Positions 5,539 through 5,656 of a DNA stretch of 5,656 nucleotides are shown one piece after another. A program made the position numbers and the translations under genes. The stretch comes from SAR324 cluster bacterium (GTDB lineage: Bacteria; SAR324; JACQKK01): contig JACZVE010000231.1 in the NCBI GenBank assembly GCA_022572825.1, positions 1 to 5,656 on the forward strand, in the 5' to 3' direction. The notes beneath the pieces are model-generated. The model searched no databases. It saw only the letters and a program-made list of their open reading frames with translations, and was not told where the DNA came from. Positions within the stretch are counted from its first letter, which is position 1; the number at the start of each line of letters is the position of its first letter.

Positions 5539-5656
5539 ATGAAAAAGATATCTCCAATACCGGCACTGATTATTGGTACCGTCCTGATGGCGAGTGGAGG
5601 GGGGACGGGATGGGCAGGTACGCCGCCCCAGGAACCCAGCGAGGTCTACTTGGTCA
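5539..5656 (+). CDS. Exported protein with N-terminal signal peptide (partial; 3' end outside window)
   Basis: Only the first 39 codons are present and the mature protein is not recognisable, so no function is assigned. The N-terminus MKKISPIPALIIGTVLMASG is a classical Sec signal peptide: two Lys, then a hydrophobic core PALIIGTVLMA, then a Gly-rich stretch with a plausible signal peptidase I site after GWA (about residue 26). No lipobox Cys is seen. ATG 5539 is preferred because AGGA (5528-5531) lies 7 nt upstream and the predicted sigma-54 start near 5473 gives a normal leader of about 65 nt. The in-frame ATG 5476 would sit almost on the transcription start and lacks an SD. The gene is the apparent target of the RpoN promoter just upstream. 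Confidence 0.72.
   Translation, partial: MKKISPIPALIIGTVLMASGGGTGWAGTPPQEPSEVYLV

Noticed and set aside
1..5656. CRISPR arrays, tRNA or rRNA genes, toxin-antitoxin pairs
   Set aside because: No regularly spaced repeats, no tRNA-like cloverleaf and no recognisable small gene pairs were seen on either strand.

Overview
The window is 5.7 kb of GC-rich bacterial DNA with all recognisable complete genes on the + strand. Gene content (an enoyl-CoA hydratase, a CNNM/CorC membrane protein, an Nfu Fe-S carrier, a radical SAM protein), a near-perfect sigma-54 promoter and an IS3-family remnant suggest a Gram-negative, proteobacteria-like or related environmental lineage (NC10, Rokubacteria and Nitrospirota are also possible). 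The sequence alone does not settle the taxon.

Layout. Bases 2-394 are the C-terminal part of an enoyl-CoA hydratase/isomerase family protein. Bases 501-1844 encode a CNNM + CBS + CorC_HlyC membrane protein, best started at a GTG with a strong ribosome binding site. A 285-bp intergenic stretch (1845-2129) holds dyad symmetries and a plausible sigma-70 promoter. Bases 2130-2885 encode an Nfu-type Fe-S cluster carrier with a TTG start. Five bases later begins a B12-binding-like/radical SAM protein (2891-4345).

The main finding is at the end of that radical SAM gene. The conventional reading stops at the TGA at 4304-4306, directly after ...TEPWFC. Reading through gives Cys-TGA-Ala-Glu-Pro and a further 11 residues to a TAA at 4343-4345. 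This matches the C-terminal tail of the CUAEP/CCAEP-tail radical SAM (seleno)protein family, in which the middle residue is selenocysteine or cysteine. A hairpin with an AGGU loop lies 19 nt after the TGA, as expected of a bacterial SECIS element. The gene is therefore called as a 484-residue selenoprotein with Sec at residue 472. The adjacent Nfu protein is a natural candidate to supply its [4Fe-4S] cluster, so the two probably form a functional operon.

Bases 4346-5445 are about 1.1 kb without a convincing intact gene. They are lower in GC at first and carry hairpins and a minus-strand IS3-family transposase tail ending in a terminal repeat at 5040. At the right edge, a sigma-54 promoter (5446-5463) leads through a 65-nt leader with a small hairpin into the start of an exported protein (5539 to the window end), whose identity cannot be read from the portion present.
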